Positions 1-12,327 of a DNA stretch of 64,000 nucleotides are shown piece by piece (within the stretch, counting starts at the first letter, position 1; each line of letters starts with the position of its first letter). The translations under genes and the position numbers were made by a program. The DNA lies in NCBI GenBank assembly GCA_035771165.1, contig JAWNZC010000106.1:1054001-1118000 (forward strand), in the 5' to 3' direction. Source of the DNA: Paragorgia papillata. Its lineage: Eukaryota; Cnidaria; Anthozoa; Scleralcyonacea; Coralliidae. Under the pieces are notes generated by a model. It had not been told where the DNA came from. It saw only the letters and a list, made by a program, of their open reading frames with translations, and ran no database searches.

Positions 1-940
1 GCATACATTCGCGGATTGGAGTGTTCTAAACAATACGGGAGATCATTAATATAAATAAGGAACAATAACGGACCCAGTATGGACCCCTGAGGAACTCCGC
101 AAGAGATTGGTCTAGGGGTTGAAATATTACCGTTCACAACACATTGTTGTTTGCGGTTATTTAAATAAGACGTAAAGAATTCCAATGATTTACCAGATAT
201 ACCGTATAAAGATAATTTATGTAGTAAAATTTTATGATCAACCGTATCGAATGCTTTAGATAAATCAAGGAATACTACCAAGTTAAGTTTCCCTTGATCC
301 ATATTTACAAACCATTCCGTTGTTGCATCTAACATTGCCGTAGTCGTCGAATGGAGTTGTCTGAAGCCGGATTGATATTTGGACAGTAAATTGTTGGCAG
401 AAAAATACTCGTGTAACTGATTGTATATAAGCCTTTCAAATACTTTTGCAATTGGTGAAAGTACAGAAATTGGCCTGTAGTTGTTTAGATCGTCTTTTTC
501 ATCACTTTTGTAAATTGGAGTTACACGGGCAAGCTTCCCAGTCGGACGGAAATATTCCGGTTTCAATTGACTTATTGAAAATTATACAAATTGATTCTGC
601 AATTACTCGTGCGGCTACTTTAACTAGATGGCAGGGGATTTTCTCAAGTCCAGCAGCTTTGTTTATGGATACATTTTTTAGATGATATAATACATCAGTG
701 ATACTTATTGAATTCAAATTAAAAACACTACTTGCTGCATTAATATACTCATCATAATTTCTAATTGACTCTCCGAGTTTGGAAGGCAAATTTGGCCCAA
801 CCTCAGTAAAATGTTTGTTGAAAGCCTCAGAAATTTCCACTGGGTCCGTCAAGGTGCCACTTTCTGTTTTAATAGATTGAATGTTGTCAGTTTTTCTTTC
901 ACGCGACATATCATTTATTGTATGCCATAGTGAGACAGAG
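1..940 (-). pseudogene. LINE (non-LTR) reverse transcriptase fragment
   Basis: Minus-strand coding remnant of a CR1/L2/Jockey-like retrotransposon reverse transcriptase. Reading from 940 down there is an N-terminal RT region, then the motif NNYRPISVL, then the catalytic motif A region [17 protein letters not shown] (about 205-295), then motif [20 protein letters not shown] (about 45-115). The YxDD motif would lie beyond position 1. A one-base insertion near 540 (TGGGAAGC where the frame needs TGGAAGC) breaks the frame between the two halves. The 5' end stops at a GACAGAGA simple repeat near 935, so the copy is 5'-truncated. RT identity is certain from the motifs; the clade is inferred. Confidence 0.9.
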
Positions 941-976
941 AGACAGAGAGACATAGACATAGAGACATAGATACGC
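930..976. repeat. GACAGAGA / ATAGACATAG simple repeat
   Basis: Short purine-rich microsatellite at the 5' breakpoint of the LINE fragment. It probably marks the junction with older sequence. Confidence 0.7.
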
Positions 977-1117
977 TTAACGCAATCATCAGATGACTAA
1001 CGGACTAACGATGTATCACTGAATTTAAATTTAAATTAAACCGTAACTACATTAAAGTCAGTTGCAGTTGTATGCCTAACATATCGAGCATTGTCAATTC
1101 CCACAATCAGAAGGTTC

Positions 1118-1799
1118 TTAAGGTGGCTCCATGTAGTTTGTTGAAAAATGGAAAATACAAGTTTGAGAGTCCAAAATACGTGATTAAATAATTCGGAAAA
1201 AGAATAAAACTAAATGTTATGCATAGTTAAACAGTCTGACAATCAAAAACTGTTACCAAATAAATAGCAACAGTTGTTGCTATGGCAACAATGGCGTTTC
1301 AAAATGGCTGCCAATTACCCTTCAAACTAATTTTATTCGAAAAAAACTTTGGTGACCCCCAATTTTTTTTTCATTAAACCTTTTCTTGAAGTACGAGTAA
1401 TCAATAGGCCGATTTTAAAAACATTCTGTAGAACGAATAATTTTTTTTCCAGAAAAATCATGTTTGTTAATGTTTAAAAAATTTCCTTCTACAGAATTTT
1501 TTTTAAATCGGCCTATTGGTTACTCATACTTCAACAAAAGTTTTAATGAAAAAAAAATTGGGGGTCACCAAAGTTTTTTTCGAATTAAATTAGTTTGAAA
1601 GGTAATTGGCCGCCATTTTGAGAAGTCATTGTTGCCATAGCAACAACTGTTGCTATTTATTTGATAACAGCTTTTGATTGTCAGACTGTTTAATTATGCA
1701 TAACATTTAGTTTTAGCCTTTTCCGAATTGTTTATGCACGTGTTTTGGACTCTCAAACTTGTATTTCCATTTTCAAGAAACTGTGTGGAACCACCTTAA
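1118..1799. mobile_element. Foldback MITE with TTAA ends
   Basis: A 680-bp element that is almost entirely one inverted repeat: 1118-1440 pairs with 1480-1799. It begins TTAAGGTGGCTCC and ends GGAACCACCTTAA, so TTAA is the likely target duplication, as in piggyBac- or Kolobok-type elements. It carries no coding capacity. It sits at the left edge of a Penelope remnant. A half copy lies at 28638-28862, and the same terminal motif occurs at 42396-42413. Confidence 0.8.
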
Positions 1800-2216
1800 C
1801 AACAACCAAGAATGTCAAACTCGAAAAAGCAACTGCAAAACCAAAGAAGAATGCCCCCTGCAAGGTGAATGGCGCACGTCACTAACGATAAAGATAGCAA
1901 TCACGCTAACTACATTGGACTCACAGAGCACTCCTTCAAAGACCGCGACTGTACAAGGACCGAAACTCGCTTCGCTACCGAAGTAAGATAAACGCGACAG
2001 AACTTTCCAAATATATTTCGAACCTACGAGACAACAACGTCAAAAATGCCAAAATAAAGTGGTCAGTCTTAGACAGACCGCCCGCCTTTAAAAACGGATC
2101 AAAGAGATGCGAATTCTGCCTGACTGAGAAATTTCATGTTATATTTCAGAAATTCCCTCTACTCAACAAAAGAAATGAACTTTTATCAAGTTGTCGCCAT
2201 GTAAACAAGAACCCCG
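1800..2216 (+). pseudogene. Penelope-like element endonuclease remnant
   Basis: Decayed C-terminal part of a Penelope-like retroelement ORF. Visible in shifting frames are the Cys-rich stretch (NCKTKEECPLQGE), the GIY-YIG endonuclease core (YIGLTEHSFKDR), NATELSKYI, and the end block SKRCEFCLTEK followed by LLNKRNELLSSCRH. The order and spacing match the intact copies at 35-39 kb, but the sequence is divergent, so this is another, older family. At least two frame breaks are present, near 1890 and 1985. Confidence 0.8.
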
Positions 2217-2534
2217 TGAAGTTAGCTGCCAATTCGCCAGCTGCAAATTCACTGCCAATTAAGATAGCTGCCAATTCAGTTTCGCGATGATGCTTCCAGG
2301 GGGGAGCGCTCGAGCAGCAGTCGGCTTCGCAGAATGTTTCGCCGGTCTTTTAACTCGTTCAATCCAACTTTAACAAAAAATAATCATTCACTGTCGATAA
2401 TTTAAGACATTTAGCTTCATATAAACTACACTTCAAGTAAAATTATGTTTTAAGAATGCTAGACTTTTATATATTTTCCTCCATATATTAAGACAAACAA
2501 CCGTGACTTAATAACAAACAATTACTCTGCCGCG
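2217..2534. other. Intergenic spacer
   Basis: No gene, RNA or repeat structure recognised between the Penelope remnant and the satellite array. Confidence 0.5.
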
Positions 2535-5500
2535 AAGTATTTTGAAGCTACAGAATTTTCTGATCGGTAGATGGGAAATCCGAAAACACCGTTGGATTCC
2601 GTATAAAATTCTGCATCTGGCAATATGAAAATCCCCTTTTCAATTAAACTGATTAATTTGACTCAAGTCCTAAGATAATTTTTCTGTTTACGCGCGCTAA
2701 AGTGCATGACGTTTTTAAATATAGTGCTACACAATCTTTTGACGCTACAAAATTTTCTGATCGGTAGATGGGAAATCCAGAAACACCGTTGGATTCCCCA
2801 TAACATTCTGCATCTGGCAATATGAAAATCCCCTTTTCAATTTTAAATTGATTAATTTGACTCAAGTCCTAAGATAATTTTTCTGTTTACGCGCGCTAAA
2901 GTGCATGACGTTTTTTAAATATAGTGCTACAACATCTTTTGACGCTACAAAATTTTCTGATCGGTAGATGGGAAATCCAGAAACACCGTTGGATTCCCCA
3001 TAACATTCTGCATCTGGCAATATGAAAATCCCCTTTTCAATTTTAAATTGATTAATTTGACTCAAGTCCTCAATCAATTTTTCTGTTTACGCGCGCTAAA
3101 GTGCATGACGTTTTTAAATATAGTGCTAAACAGTCTTGAAGCTACAGAATTTTCTGATCGGTAGATGGGAATCCGAAAACACCGTTGGATCCCCGATAAC
3201 ATTCTGCATCTGGCAATAGGAAAATCCCCTTTGCAATTTTAAATTGATTAATTTGACTCAAGTCCTAAGACAATTTTTCTGTGTACGCGCGCTAAAGTGC
3301 ATGACGTTTTTTAATATAGTGCTACAAAATCTTTTGACGCTACAAAATTTTCTGATCGGTAGATGGGAAATCCGAAAACACCGTTGGATTCCCCATAAAA
3401 TTCTGCATCTGCCAATATGAAAATCCCCTTTTCAATTTTAAATTGATTAATTTGACTCAAGTCCTAAAACAATTTTTCTGTTTACGCGCGCTAAAGTGCA
3501 GGAGGTATATAAATATAGTGCTACACAGTCTTTTGAAGCTACAACATTTTCTGATCGGTAGATGGGAAAGCCGAAAGTAACTTTGGATTCCCCATGAAAT
3601 TCTGCATCTGGCAATAGGAAAATCCCCTTTTCAATTTTAAATTGATTAATTTGACTCAAGTCCTAGATCAATTTTTCTGTTTAAGCGCGCTAAAGTGCAT
3701 GACGTATATAGATATAGTGCTACACAGTCTTTTGAAGCTACAGAATGTTCTGATCGGTAGATGGGAAATCCGAAAACACCGTTGGATTCCCCATAAAATT
3801 CTTCATCTGGCAATATGAAAATCCCCTTTTCAATTTTAAATTGATTAATTTGACTGAAGTCGTAAGACAATTTTTCTGTTTACGCGCGCTAAAGTGCATG
3901 ACGTTTTTAAATATAGTGCTACACAATCTTTTGACGCCACAAGAGTTTCTGATCGGTAGATGGGAAATCCGAAAACACCGTTGGATTCCCCATAAAATTC
4001 TTCATCTGGCAATATGAAAATCCCCATTGCAATTTTAAATTGATTAATTTGACTCGAGTCCTAAGACAATTTTTCTGTTTACGCGCGCTAAAGTGCATGG
4101 GGTTTTTAAATATAGTGCTACACAGTCTTTTGACGCTACAAAATTTTCTGATGGGTAGATGGGAAAGCCGAAAACACCGTTGGCTTCCCCATAAAATTCT
4201 GCATCTGACAATATGAAAATCCCCTTTGCAATTTTAAATTGATTAATTTGACTCAAGTCCTAGGACAATTTTTCTGTTTACCCGCGCTAAAGTGCATGAC
4301 GTTTTTAAATATAGTGCTACACAATCTTTTGACGCCACAAGAGTTTCTGATCGGTAGATGGGAAATCCGAAAACACCGTTGGATTCCCCATAAAATTCTG
4401 CATCTGGCAATATGAAAATCCCCTTTTCAATTTTAAATTGATTAATTTGACTCAAGTCCTAAGACAATTTTTCTGTTTACGCGCGCTAAAGTGCATGACG
4501 TTTTTAAATATAGTGCTACACAGTCTTTTGACGCTACAAAATTTTCTGATGGGTAGATGGGAAAGCCGAAAACACCGTTGGCTTCCCCATGAAATTCTGC
4601 ATCTGGCAATAGGAAAATCCCCTTTTCAATTTTAAATTGATTAATTTGACTCAAGTCGTAAGACAATTTTTCTGTTTACGCGCGCTAAAGTGCATGACGT
4701 TTTTAAATATAGTGCTACACAGTCTTTTGAAGCTACAACATTTTCTAATCGGTAGATGGGAAATCCGAAAGCACCTTTGGATTCCCCATAACATTCTGCA
4801 TCTGGCAATATGAAAATCTCCTTTTCAATTTTAAATTGATTAATTTGACTCAAGTCCTAAGACAATTTTTCTGTTTACGCGCGCTAAAGTGCATGACGTT
4901 TTTAAATATAGTGCTACACAATCTTTTGACGCTACAAAATTTTCTGATTGGTAGATGGGAAATCCGAAAACACCGTTGGATTCCCCATAAAATTCTGCAT
5001 CTGACAATATGAAAATCCCCTTTTCAATTTTAAATTGATTAATTTGACTCAAGTCGTAAGACAATTTTTCTGTTTACGCGCGCTAAAGTGCATGACGTTT
5101 TTAAATATAGTGCTACACAATGTTTTGACGCTACAAAATTTTCTGATCGGTAGATGGGAAATCCGAAAACACCGTTGGATTCCCCATAAAATTCTGCATC
5201 TGGCAATATGAAAATCCCCTTTTCAATTTTAAATTGATTAATTTGACTCAAGTCCTAAGACAATTTTTCTGTTTACGCGCGCTAAAGTGCATGACGTTTT
5301 TAAATATAGTGCTACAGTCTTTTGAAGCTACAGAATGTTCTGATCGGTAGATGGGAAATCCGAAAATACCGTTGGCTTCCCCATGAAATTCTGCATCTGG
5401 CAATAGGAAAATCCCTTTTTCAATTTTAAATTGATTAATTTGACTCAAGTCCTAAGACAATTTTTCTGTTTACGCGCGCTAAAGTGCATGACGTTTTTAA

Positions 5501-5973
5501 ATATAGTGCTACACAGTCTTGAAGCTACAGAATTTTCTGATCGGTAGGCGGGAAATCCTAAAACACCGTTGGATTCCCGATAAAATTCTGCATCTGCCAA
5601 TATGAAAAACCCCTTTTCGATTTTAAATTGATTAATTTGACTCAAGTCGTAAGACAATTTTTCTGTTTATGCGCGCTAAAGTGCATGACGTTTTTTAATA
5701 TAGTGCTACACAGTCTTTTGACGCTACAAAATTTTCTCAAATTCGGGTAGCCCGCCTCGCGGGCTTTCCAAATATATAAGTCTCGACGCCCGAGGCGCAA
5801 ATCGAATTTATGACCTTATTTGGGCTGCCACGCCCACAGTTTTGATGGGTAGATGGGAAATTCGAACACATCGTTGGATTCCCGATAAAATTCTGCATCT
5901 GGCAATATGAAAATCCCCTTTTCAATTTTCAATTGATTAATTTGACTCAAGTCCTAAATCAATTTTTCTGTTT
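2535..5973. repeat. 199-bp satellite array, block 1
   Basis: About 17 tandem copies of a 199-bp unit. Each has a GCGCGCTAAAGTGCATGACG box, the phrase GATCGGTAGATGGGAAATCC and an AATTTGACTCAAGTCCTAA end. Unit starts repeat every 199 bp (for example 4243, 4442, 4641, 4840, 5039). Most units contain a roughly 70-codon open stretch on the minus strand, but 199 is not a multiple of three and each stretch ends in a stop, so these are not one repeat protein. A second block of the same satellite flanks the other side of the transposase-like gene (11.9-14.7 kb). Confidence 0.92.
5738..5842. repeat. 105-bp insert inside a satellite unit
   Basis: One satellite unit is interrupted by foreign sequence that contains a GC-rich hairpin (AGCCCGC-CTC-GCGGGCT) and a TATATAAG box. 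The unit resumes at TGATGGGTAGATGGG. No ORF is present. Confidence 0.55.
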
Positions 5974-6038
5974 CAAGGCCAGAAATTTAAGACATTGAGC
6001 CGAAATTGGTACAGTGGCTAACCACAAGAAAATTCAAA

Positions 6039-7110
6039 ATGGCTGCCAAGCGTTCACACACACGATTGACAGATTATGCCGAGTTAAACAATTTTAGTTC
6101 TGTTGTGTTGTACGATGCGGCGCCACGAAGGAAAAAGGGCAAGATATTTCAAGTGGAAAGGATAATAAGTAGAAAAAAAGAGAGAAACGTAAGCTGATCA
6201 CGTTAATATCTATCTGAGAAAGTACTGTTGTGAGAGGCACATCACAGTGATCACTTGTCACAGTGTATATTAAATGACTTGATGCCATGGACCTACCTGA
6301 AGCCACAGTTTTTAATTAGATTGAAAATCATGTCGCAGTTTTGTACTTATGTATCTATAGTTTAAGGGTTTTTTTATGTTTATGTATTTATGAGCTGAAG
6401 TTACATTGTAAATAAATCATGTGTTCAATTCAGTCATTGTAAATTATTTTATTTTAAATGTCTTCTGGACTTTTTATATCCCATTAAGTGGGAAGGATGG
6501 CCCTTACAGTCCAGCACATGGGAACCTTCTGCGCATTTACCCGACCATCTACTGAGGCGAGTGGAATACCTGATTAAATGCTATAACATTTTGATTCGGG
6601 TTTGTAGATAAGTGAACATATGCTTAGGTACTGGTAACAATGCAAAACTACTGCATTTCATGTCCTATATGTTTAGGGGTTATGAAAAACCACCGAAGCC
6701 CACTGTCGTCAGGTTTGAAATTGCTGCCAGAGCATTTACTAATGGTGTATTAACCATGTTGAAATCGAAAGCCTTAGCAAATGGGTACATAGAAATGGAT
6801 TTGGATATATGGCGCTATGTTGTCCAAGGAAGGGGAGTACCATGTGAACACAGGGGCCGTTTTCTTTACCAAAAAGAAGATTTCAACCGCTTTAGAGCAC
6901 TTCCTTCAGATTGGTGGTATTATTTGACTGCACACGCTGAAGGCAGAAAAGTAGATTTCCCCCTAAAGGCTAAGCCAGTGATTCTTTGGTCACCTAAGAA
7001 ATGCATCATCAAAGGTGGTGAGGTTGTGGAAGCACCAAGATATCCCATAGAGAAAATGCACATCTCCTTTGCTCGAAAGCCATGCAATAAAGAGAACATT
7101 TTAATATAAT
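6039..7110 (+). CDS. Chromodomain-containing protein, about 3 exons
   Basis: Exon 1 (6039-6188) starts at ATG in an AAAATGG context and encodes a basic leader followed by the first half of a chromodomain (KIFQVERIISRKK). It ends at a consensus donor AAC|GTAAGC. The second half of the domain is about 6451-6611: YPIKWEGWP, then STWEPSAHL, the usual hydrophobic/aromatic signature. A third open stretch of about 160 codons (about 6628-7110) has no recognised domain; it contains DLDIWRYVVQGRG and ALPSDWWYYLT. Exact acceptors for exons 2 and 3 are not clear and phases could not be closed, so the model is provisional. It is convergent with the transposase-like gene on the minus strand. Chromodomains bind methylated histone tails and also occur in mobile-element proteins; which applies here is open. 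Confidence 0.55.
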
Positions 7111-7167
7111 ATGAGCACAACAGTAAATAGTATATTATTTACATGTACAATATTCAATTTTGTTGGA

Positions 7168-7353
7168 TACAGTAAAAACCTGCTAACAAGAACCTACCAC
7201 TATTAAGAACCTACCACTATTAAGAACCTACCACTATTAAGAACCTCAGGCTGAAATTAAGAATTTATTTATATAAGAATATATAAGAATATAAGAACCT
7301 ATCCCAGGCTGATTTGGTAAAATGTAGGTTCTTGTTAGTGGGTTTTTACTGTA
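7168..7353. mobile_element. Short palindromic MITE, TA target (mariner-like)
   Basis: Terminal inverted repeats TACAGTAAAAACC...GGTTTTTACTGTA of about 30 bp with TA at the ends. Inside is a threefold tandem repeat of AAGAACCTACCACTATT. A closely related copy in inverted orientation is at 44351-44492. The TA duplication suggests Tc1/mariner mobilisation. Confidence 0.75.
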
Positions 7354-7361
7354 TTATCAGT

Positions 7362-10300
7362 TTAATCTTGGAGTGCCCTTTGAAGAATATCTCTCAACTT
7401 ATCAAGTTTTCTAACACGGGTTTGCACTCCCAATTCTCTCAGCTTTTCTTTAATTTCAAAAATGGAGAGACTTTGGACCTCTAAAATGTTTGCAGAATTA
7501 TCTTCTTGCAGTTCAGAACAGAGAGATAATTGTCTTCTTTTATTTCATTTGACCAATAATAAGAATTCCTCTTGCGGTACGGCCTTGCTGTTCTTGCTTG
7601 TTCACTTGTTACTTGTAACCGTTTGCAAACAAGCAGGACATCTCTAGGTGCATCCCATTTATTTGATTTGGTCAAATGGAATTTCCTTACATCATCATTC
7701 TTCTTTTCAACTCCTTTGAATTAAATAATAGATATAGATAAATATACTATAATTACTATAATATACATATAATATATATACCCTTGTGGAAGTTTGAGCA
7801 CTCTGGGCCCATGCGCATTTCACGCTATCTGAATGTATTTCACCGATGCTGTCCCACATGCGGTTGTCACCGACGATCGCATGTGTATAAGTAATTGATG
7901 AAATTCATTCAGATTGCTCCAAGCTACACTGATGAGCTGTTGTACAGCGAAACACCGTGTCTGTAGATTGAACTATGTACGCTCCTTCACTTCGGTGTTG
8001 TTGAGCACTCTGCGAAGTTGCTGTGGGTACCTATTAGCGATAATGCAACGCTCACTACCCTTGTGGAAGTTTGAGCACTCTGGGCCCATGCGCACTTCAC
8101 GCTATCTGAATGTATTTCACCGATGCTGTCCCACATGCGGTTGTCACCGACGATCGCATGTGTATAAGTAATTGATGAAATTCATTCAGATTGTTCCAAG
8201 CTACACTGATGAGCTGTTGTACAGCGAAACACCGTGTCTGTAGATATATATATATATATTGTATATATATATTGCAATGTTTGCAAATGTTTATATGTAT
8301 GTTTCTTAATACGTATGATTTAAGCATGTCCAAATAATATATCAATAAGATAAAATTACCTTGTCCTGTGAATTTTTTTACACCACCATGTTTTAGCATA
8401 AAGGTTGGGACGTGATAAACCAAGCAATGCATGTATGGTGTAACTGGTTGCTTTCCACACCCCGACACTTCACCACCAAGGGACACAAATAGATTAATCC
8501 ATGCAGATGCCTATAGTTCAGAAAAAATGCATTAAAGTAATATTGATTTAAAGAATATATTCAATAATCAGTTAGCACTTTATGTCTTATTTGATGTAGT
8601 GGTGAGATAGTGTCTGTACAGTATATATGTATGTACTATGTTTATTTCAAAAGGTTGTGCAACAATATTTAGTAGCAAACCTTTTTGAAAACATCATCGA
8701 CATGTGCAGCTGAAGGACTACCCTTATTAACCATTTCAGAAATCTGACTGAAGTCCTAAAATAAAGAAAACCATTGACAGCTTATTTGCACATTTGTTTT
8801 TCTAATAAGAAATTGTTGCCATATTAAATTTTGTGAATAGCTTCCAAAGCTTAATTACAGAATCTATGTTGTTTGGATTAATGCAGTCCTTTAATTTCTC
8901 TGGGAGGTGTTTCAGCAGCAGCTTCTTATCTGTACCCATCAGACTTGTAAAATCGTAAATGCCACTTCCTTTTCCATCTGCGTTCTTCTTTTCCCACACG
9001 TTAAATGAGACTCCACATTCATTTACACATTTTACTAATACAGTTGGATGACTGTTTGTCCTATCTTTGGGTGCTCTGGGAAGGTTGTCCTTAGTGTCCC
9101 ATTCAAGTGCTTCGTTAACCAAACATTTTGTTAACACATCTAAAAATGTCAATTGTATAAGAATAGTACATGGAATGAAGGACTTCATACATGTACAGGT
9201 ACCTTCAATAGTATTTTGTTCCACATAATTAACTTCACCTGTGATACGAAGCATTAAATGTAGTTGATCGATAACAACATTGACAAGTTGTATATCTAGC
9301 AGTGGTTGGAATTGACAAGAAAATTGACTTTTTATAGCGCAATCTTGAATGTCCTTAATTGATCGACTCTTTTGACTTCCCCAGTAGTCGAAATGGTTTT
9401 GACATATCTCATCTAATAAAATTGGTTACAGTAACTATGAGTCAAATTTTACATTTACAGTGGCTGGGAATTATACTAAATCATTATGCATGACTCACCT
9501 TTCTGTCTTGTGTATTTTGCACCCTATACAGGCATAATCTGACGTAGCACCTTTCATGCCAAGTACCAACAGAAGGAACTAAAAAGAAAACCAAGAATTG
9601 TATTTAACAGGATAGATTGTTATTATTGACAGCTTTTTAAAGGTGCATTAATTATCTAGTAATTTATAGTTGTAAATACTTTGTAGTCACCTCCTAGGTA
9701 AAATTCAACGAGAACATCCTTCCCTTTAATGTTGATTTTCCCTGCTTTTTTCAACCTGTTAATGCTATTAAAAACCTTTGAGCATGAATGTTTCAAAAGG
9801 TTGTAATCCTCATGACCCTTGATAATAGCCACCGCGTGGTTCCCTTATAAAGACAATGACAATGAAATGTATTATTTTTATGAAAATTATGATATAGTTT
9901 TTGTATTTACTCAATTTGTATCTGTTTCCTTATTTTGTATTTCAATTTACCTTTAAAAGACATTACAGTTTCTTCAACATTTAAAATAAAGAAGCTGATC
10001 ACAATGAAATTTGTCAATCTGGTCATCTTCGCACCATCCCCACTGATTTTTACCTTGATTGGAACTTCTCCCAATTTATTGTCCTTTTCCATCTAAAATC
10101 AAAAAATATCCTGCATAAATGTTGTTTTCATGTTGTCTCAGTCTAATCCCCATACCAAACTGAAAGACCATCTGATAAATAATCTTATCTTCTTTACCAG
10201 TTTTTCAATTACGCAGCCTAACTCGTCTTCAAAATTGAGAGATGCACCATTTGCATTTGCAGGCGTTCTTTCAATATAAAATTGCTTATTGAGATCATCG

Positions 10301-11163
10301 TTGCAATCCTTTACCAGGTAGGACCTTGGAAGCTCCTCTCCTCCTGCGCAACATGTTAACTCATGGTATGCAGCTTCTCCAATACAAAACTTACCCATTA
10401 CATGCAAAACTTGTTGAATATTTTCCTGATCAACATTTGGGAGTTCTTTATAAGATTTCAATCCCTTCTCTCCAAATGATATAGAATGAGGTTTGCCAGA
10501 GTCACTAATCAAGTTCACACTGTCCAAATGAAGTCCAAAAGATTCACTGAACCACAGTGCTTGCTCAATTCTTGTTGCCAATATTTTAAGTTTGCGATCT
10601 TGTTGCCGTTTGCCTACTTCTGAAATTGTTTTCCCTTTATCCTCAAATCTCATTTGGGGGGAAAGTTTTTCAATGTTGTTGTACTTAAGGCCAATTTCTT
10701 TATTATCTCTAGAAATTGTAGCATTAATATCTTCAAGCCGTGATACCTGGTTTTCCAATTCACTTAGCAACGCGACACCGCCAACGGTACTAATTTCATC
10801 TTGACGAATAGCAATACTCTTCACCTTGGTGAACAGATTTTCGCGACGTCTTCCTGTCTGCCCGATAAATTTCTTGGCCACTCTCGTGCAACTTAACCGC
10901 AAGCATTCATCGATCCTTGAACAGTTCTCTTGAATCTTCAAAAGATACCTTTTGCCAATAAATGCATTCAGTATTTGTACATAGCTATTGTGTACCAATG
11001 TTGTTTGCTTGGCTTCAAAACATTTAAGTTGTTCGAAAGGAATATGAACGGTGAATTCAACTTCGTTTGGTGTAACAATGACCTTTTTTATATATCTTTC
11101 ACAATGCTCCCTATCAACAACTATATCTCTTAAAGTTAGTCTTGGAAAAGGCATCAAATGCAT
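7362..11163 (-). CDS. Transposase-like multi-exon gene (unclassified family)
   Basis: Nine exons can be placed by consensus junctions: 11163-10198, 10092-9951, 9843-9680, 9578-9499, 9412-9239, 9139-about 8802, 8755-8681, 8510-8360, 7713-7362. Most phases agree; E4/E5 is off by one, the end of E6 lacks a GT donor and the last exon has a frame break near 7510. Exon 1 holds a coiled-coil stretch (RLEDINATISRDN). Later exons carry Asp-centred blocks ISGDGAKMTRL and VVIDQLHLML, a CxxC module (DYACIGCKIHK) and the C-terminal block FTGQGVEKKNDD. The last exon ends in a SAP-like helix pair (IFEIKEKLRELGV). I read it as a DDE-type transposase of a repeat family typical of cnidarian genomes; the family name is not known to me. 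Whether this copy is functional is doubtful given the breaks. Confidence 0.6.
7924..7966 (+). ncRNA. Type I hammerhead ribozyme
   Basis: Stem I CTACA/TGTAG; core CTGATGA; stem II G-CTGT/ACAG-C with loop TGT; core GAA; stem III ACA/TGT with loop CCG; cleavage after GTC at 7961. All invariant core positions are present. The very short stem III is the form typical of animal retrozymes, which usually act as dimers. Confidence 0.88.
8201..8243 (+). ncRNA. Type I hammerhead ribozyme
   Basis: Identical core and stems to the ribozyme at 7924; predicted cleavage after 8238. The repeat stops five bases after cleavage and runs straight into (TA)n, so the 3' end of the insertion almost coincides with the cleavage site. 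Confidence 0.88.
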
Positions 11164-11602
11164 TCGCCATAAGTCAAATGAAATAGAGAAGTACTAAATT
11201 TCCCGCTTGACTGCTCGTTGCCAAGGTTATGAGACAGGAAGTAAATATAAAAATGTGTAGTACGCTGACCCGTAACATCGAAGTCCCCCCAAATATACTG
11301 AATAAAAAAGCTCTGTCTCTAAGCTTCATTTTGATGCATGGCGCGACGAATTACGACAATGACAAGGTTGAAAACTTTGTAATCAAAGACAAGGCGTCTG
11401 CATGTCATTCTCCACAACTAAAGTATCGCGGTTTTCCCGTCTTCGAGTTCAAAACATCGTTATTTGATGATCAAAATGGAAACGTCAAACAACATGCAAG
11501 TTTGTAATGGAAAGAGATGTTGTGTAGTCCAGATATTCAACCTGTTAGATCGATGTGTACAAATTGACGGACAGTGTTCAGTAGCCCGTTAAAGGCTCCT
11601 CA
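11164..11602. other. Spacer present only in the first copy of the duplicated locus
   Basis: This stretch upstream of the transposase-like gene is missing from the second copy at about 13375-13385. It includes a 92-codon open frame at 11229-11507 (+) with no recognised domain, which may be a divergent first exon or chance. Confidence 0.4.
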
Positions 11603-11889
11603 ACATCACAATATTTTACTTTTCCTTGGATTTTAAAGGTTAGTAATAGCAGCGATGCGACTAAACTTCGCGATCGATTTGGAAATGTCAAATTAGCTAA
11701 CTATAACCTCCAATATAGTTTAATGCAACTATTTGGCCGTATACAACTTAGAACGATGTGTACAAATTCGAATTGTTTTGTAGGTCGAGTTCTATTTCGC
11801 TTTTTGTGAAATCTTGCTATTAATCCCTTGTTATTTTGAATGACCATGTTTTGCTGTGCCCGCGCTTGCGCAGTGTCGCATGTCTTAAA

Positions 11890-12300
11890 TTTCTGGCCAT
11901 GACGCGCGCTAAAGTGCATGACGTATATAAATATAGTGCTACACAGTCTTTTGACACTACAACATTTTCTGATGGGTACATGGGAAATCCAAAAACACCG
12001 TTGGATTCCCCATAAAATTCTGCATCTCGCCATATGAAAATCCCCTTTTCAATTTTAAATCGATTAATTTGACTCAAGTCCTGAGACAATTTTTCTGTTT
12101 ACGCGTGCTAAAGTATATGACGTATATAAATATAGTGCAACACAGTCTTTTGAAGCTACAGAATTTTCTGATCGGTAGATGGGAAATCCGAAACACCGTT
12201 GGATTCCCGATAAAATTCTGCATCTGGCAATATGAAAATCCCCTGCATAAAGCATCTGCATCTGGCAATATGAAAATACCCTGCATAAATGTTGTTATTT
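11890..12300. repeat. 199-bp satellite, two units of block 2
   Basis: Same unit as block 1, with GTATATAAATATAGTGC in place of the GTTTTTAAATATAGTGC variant. The last unit is truncated at 12240 and followed by a partial duplication of its CATCTGGCAATATG end. Confidence 0.85.
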
Positions 12301-12327
12301 CAGTCTACGTCCCCATACCGCTATAAT

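Larger units (their letters stand above)
7782..8245 (+). mobile_element. Retrozyme-like repeat, 277-bp partial dimer
   Basis: One partial and one complete copy of a 277-bp unit (cleavage sites 7961 and 8238), each carrying a hammerhead ribozyme. It is set inside TA-rich sequence in the last intron of the transposase-like gene. No protein is encoded. Retrozymes are known non-autonomous retroelements whose tandem hammerheads cut out unit-length RNA that circularises. The same unit, with the same 277-bp spacing, recurs at 32457-32905. Confidence 0.82.

Noticed and set aside
2653..5657. Series of about 70-codon ORFs on the minus strand
   Set aside because: They repeat with the 199-bp satellite, start at non-ATG codons and each ends in a stop; unit length is not a multiple of three. 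They are satellite by-products.
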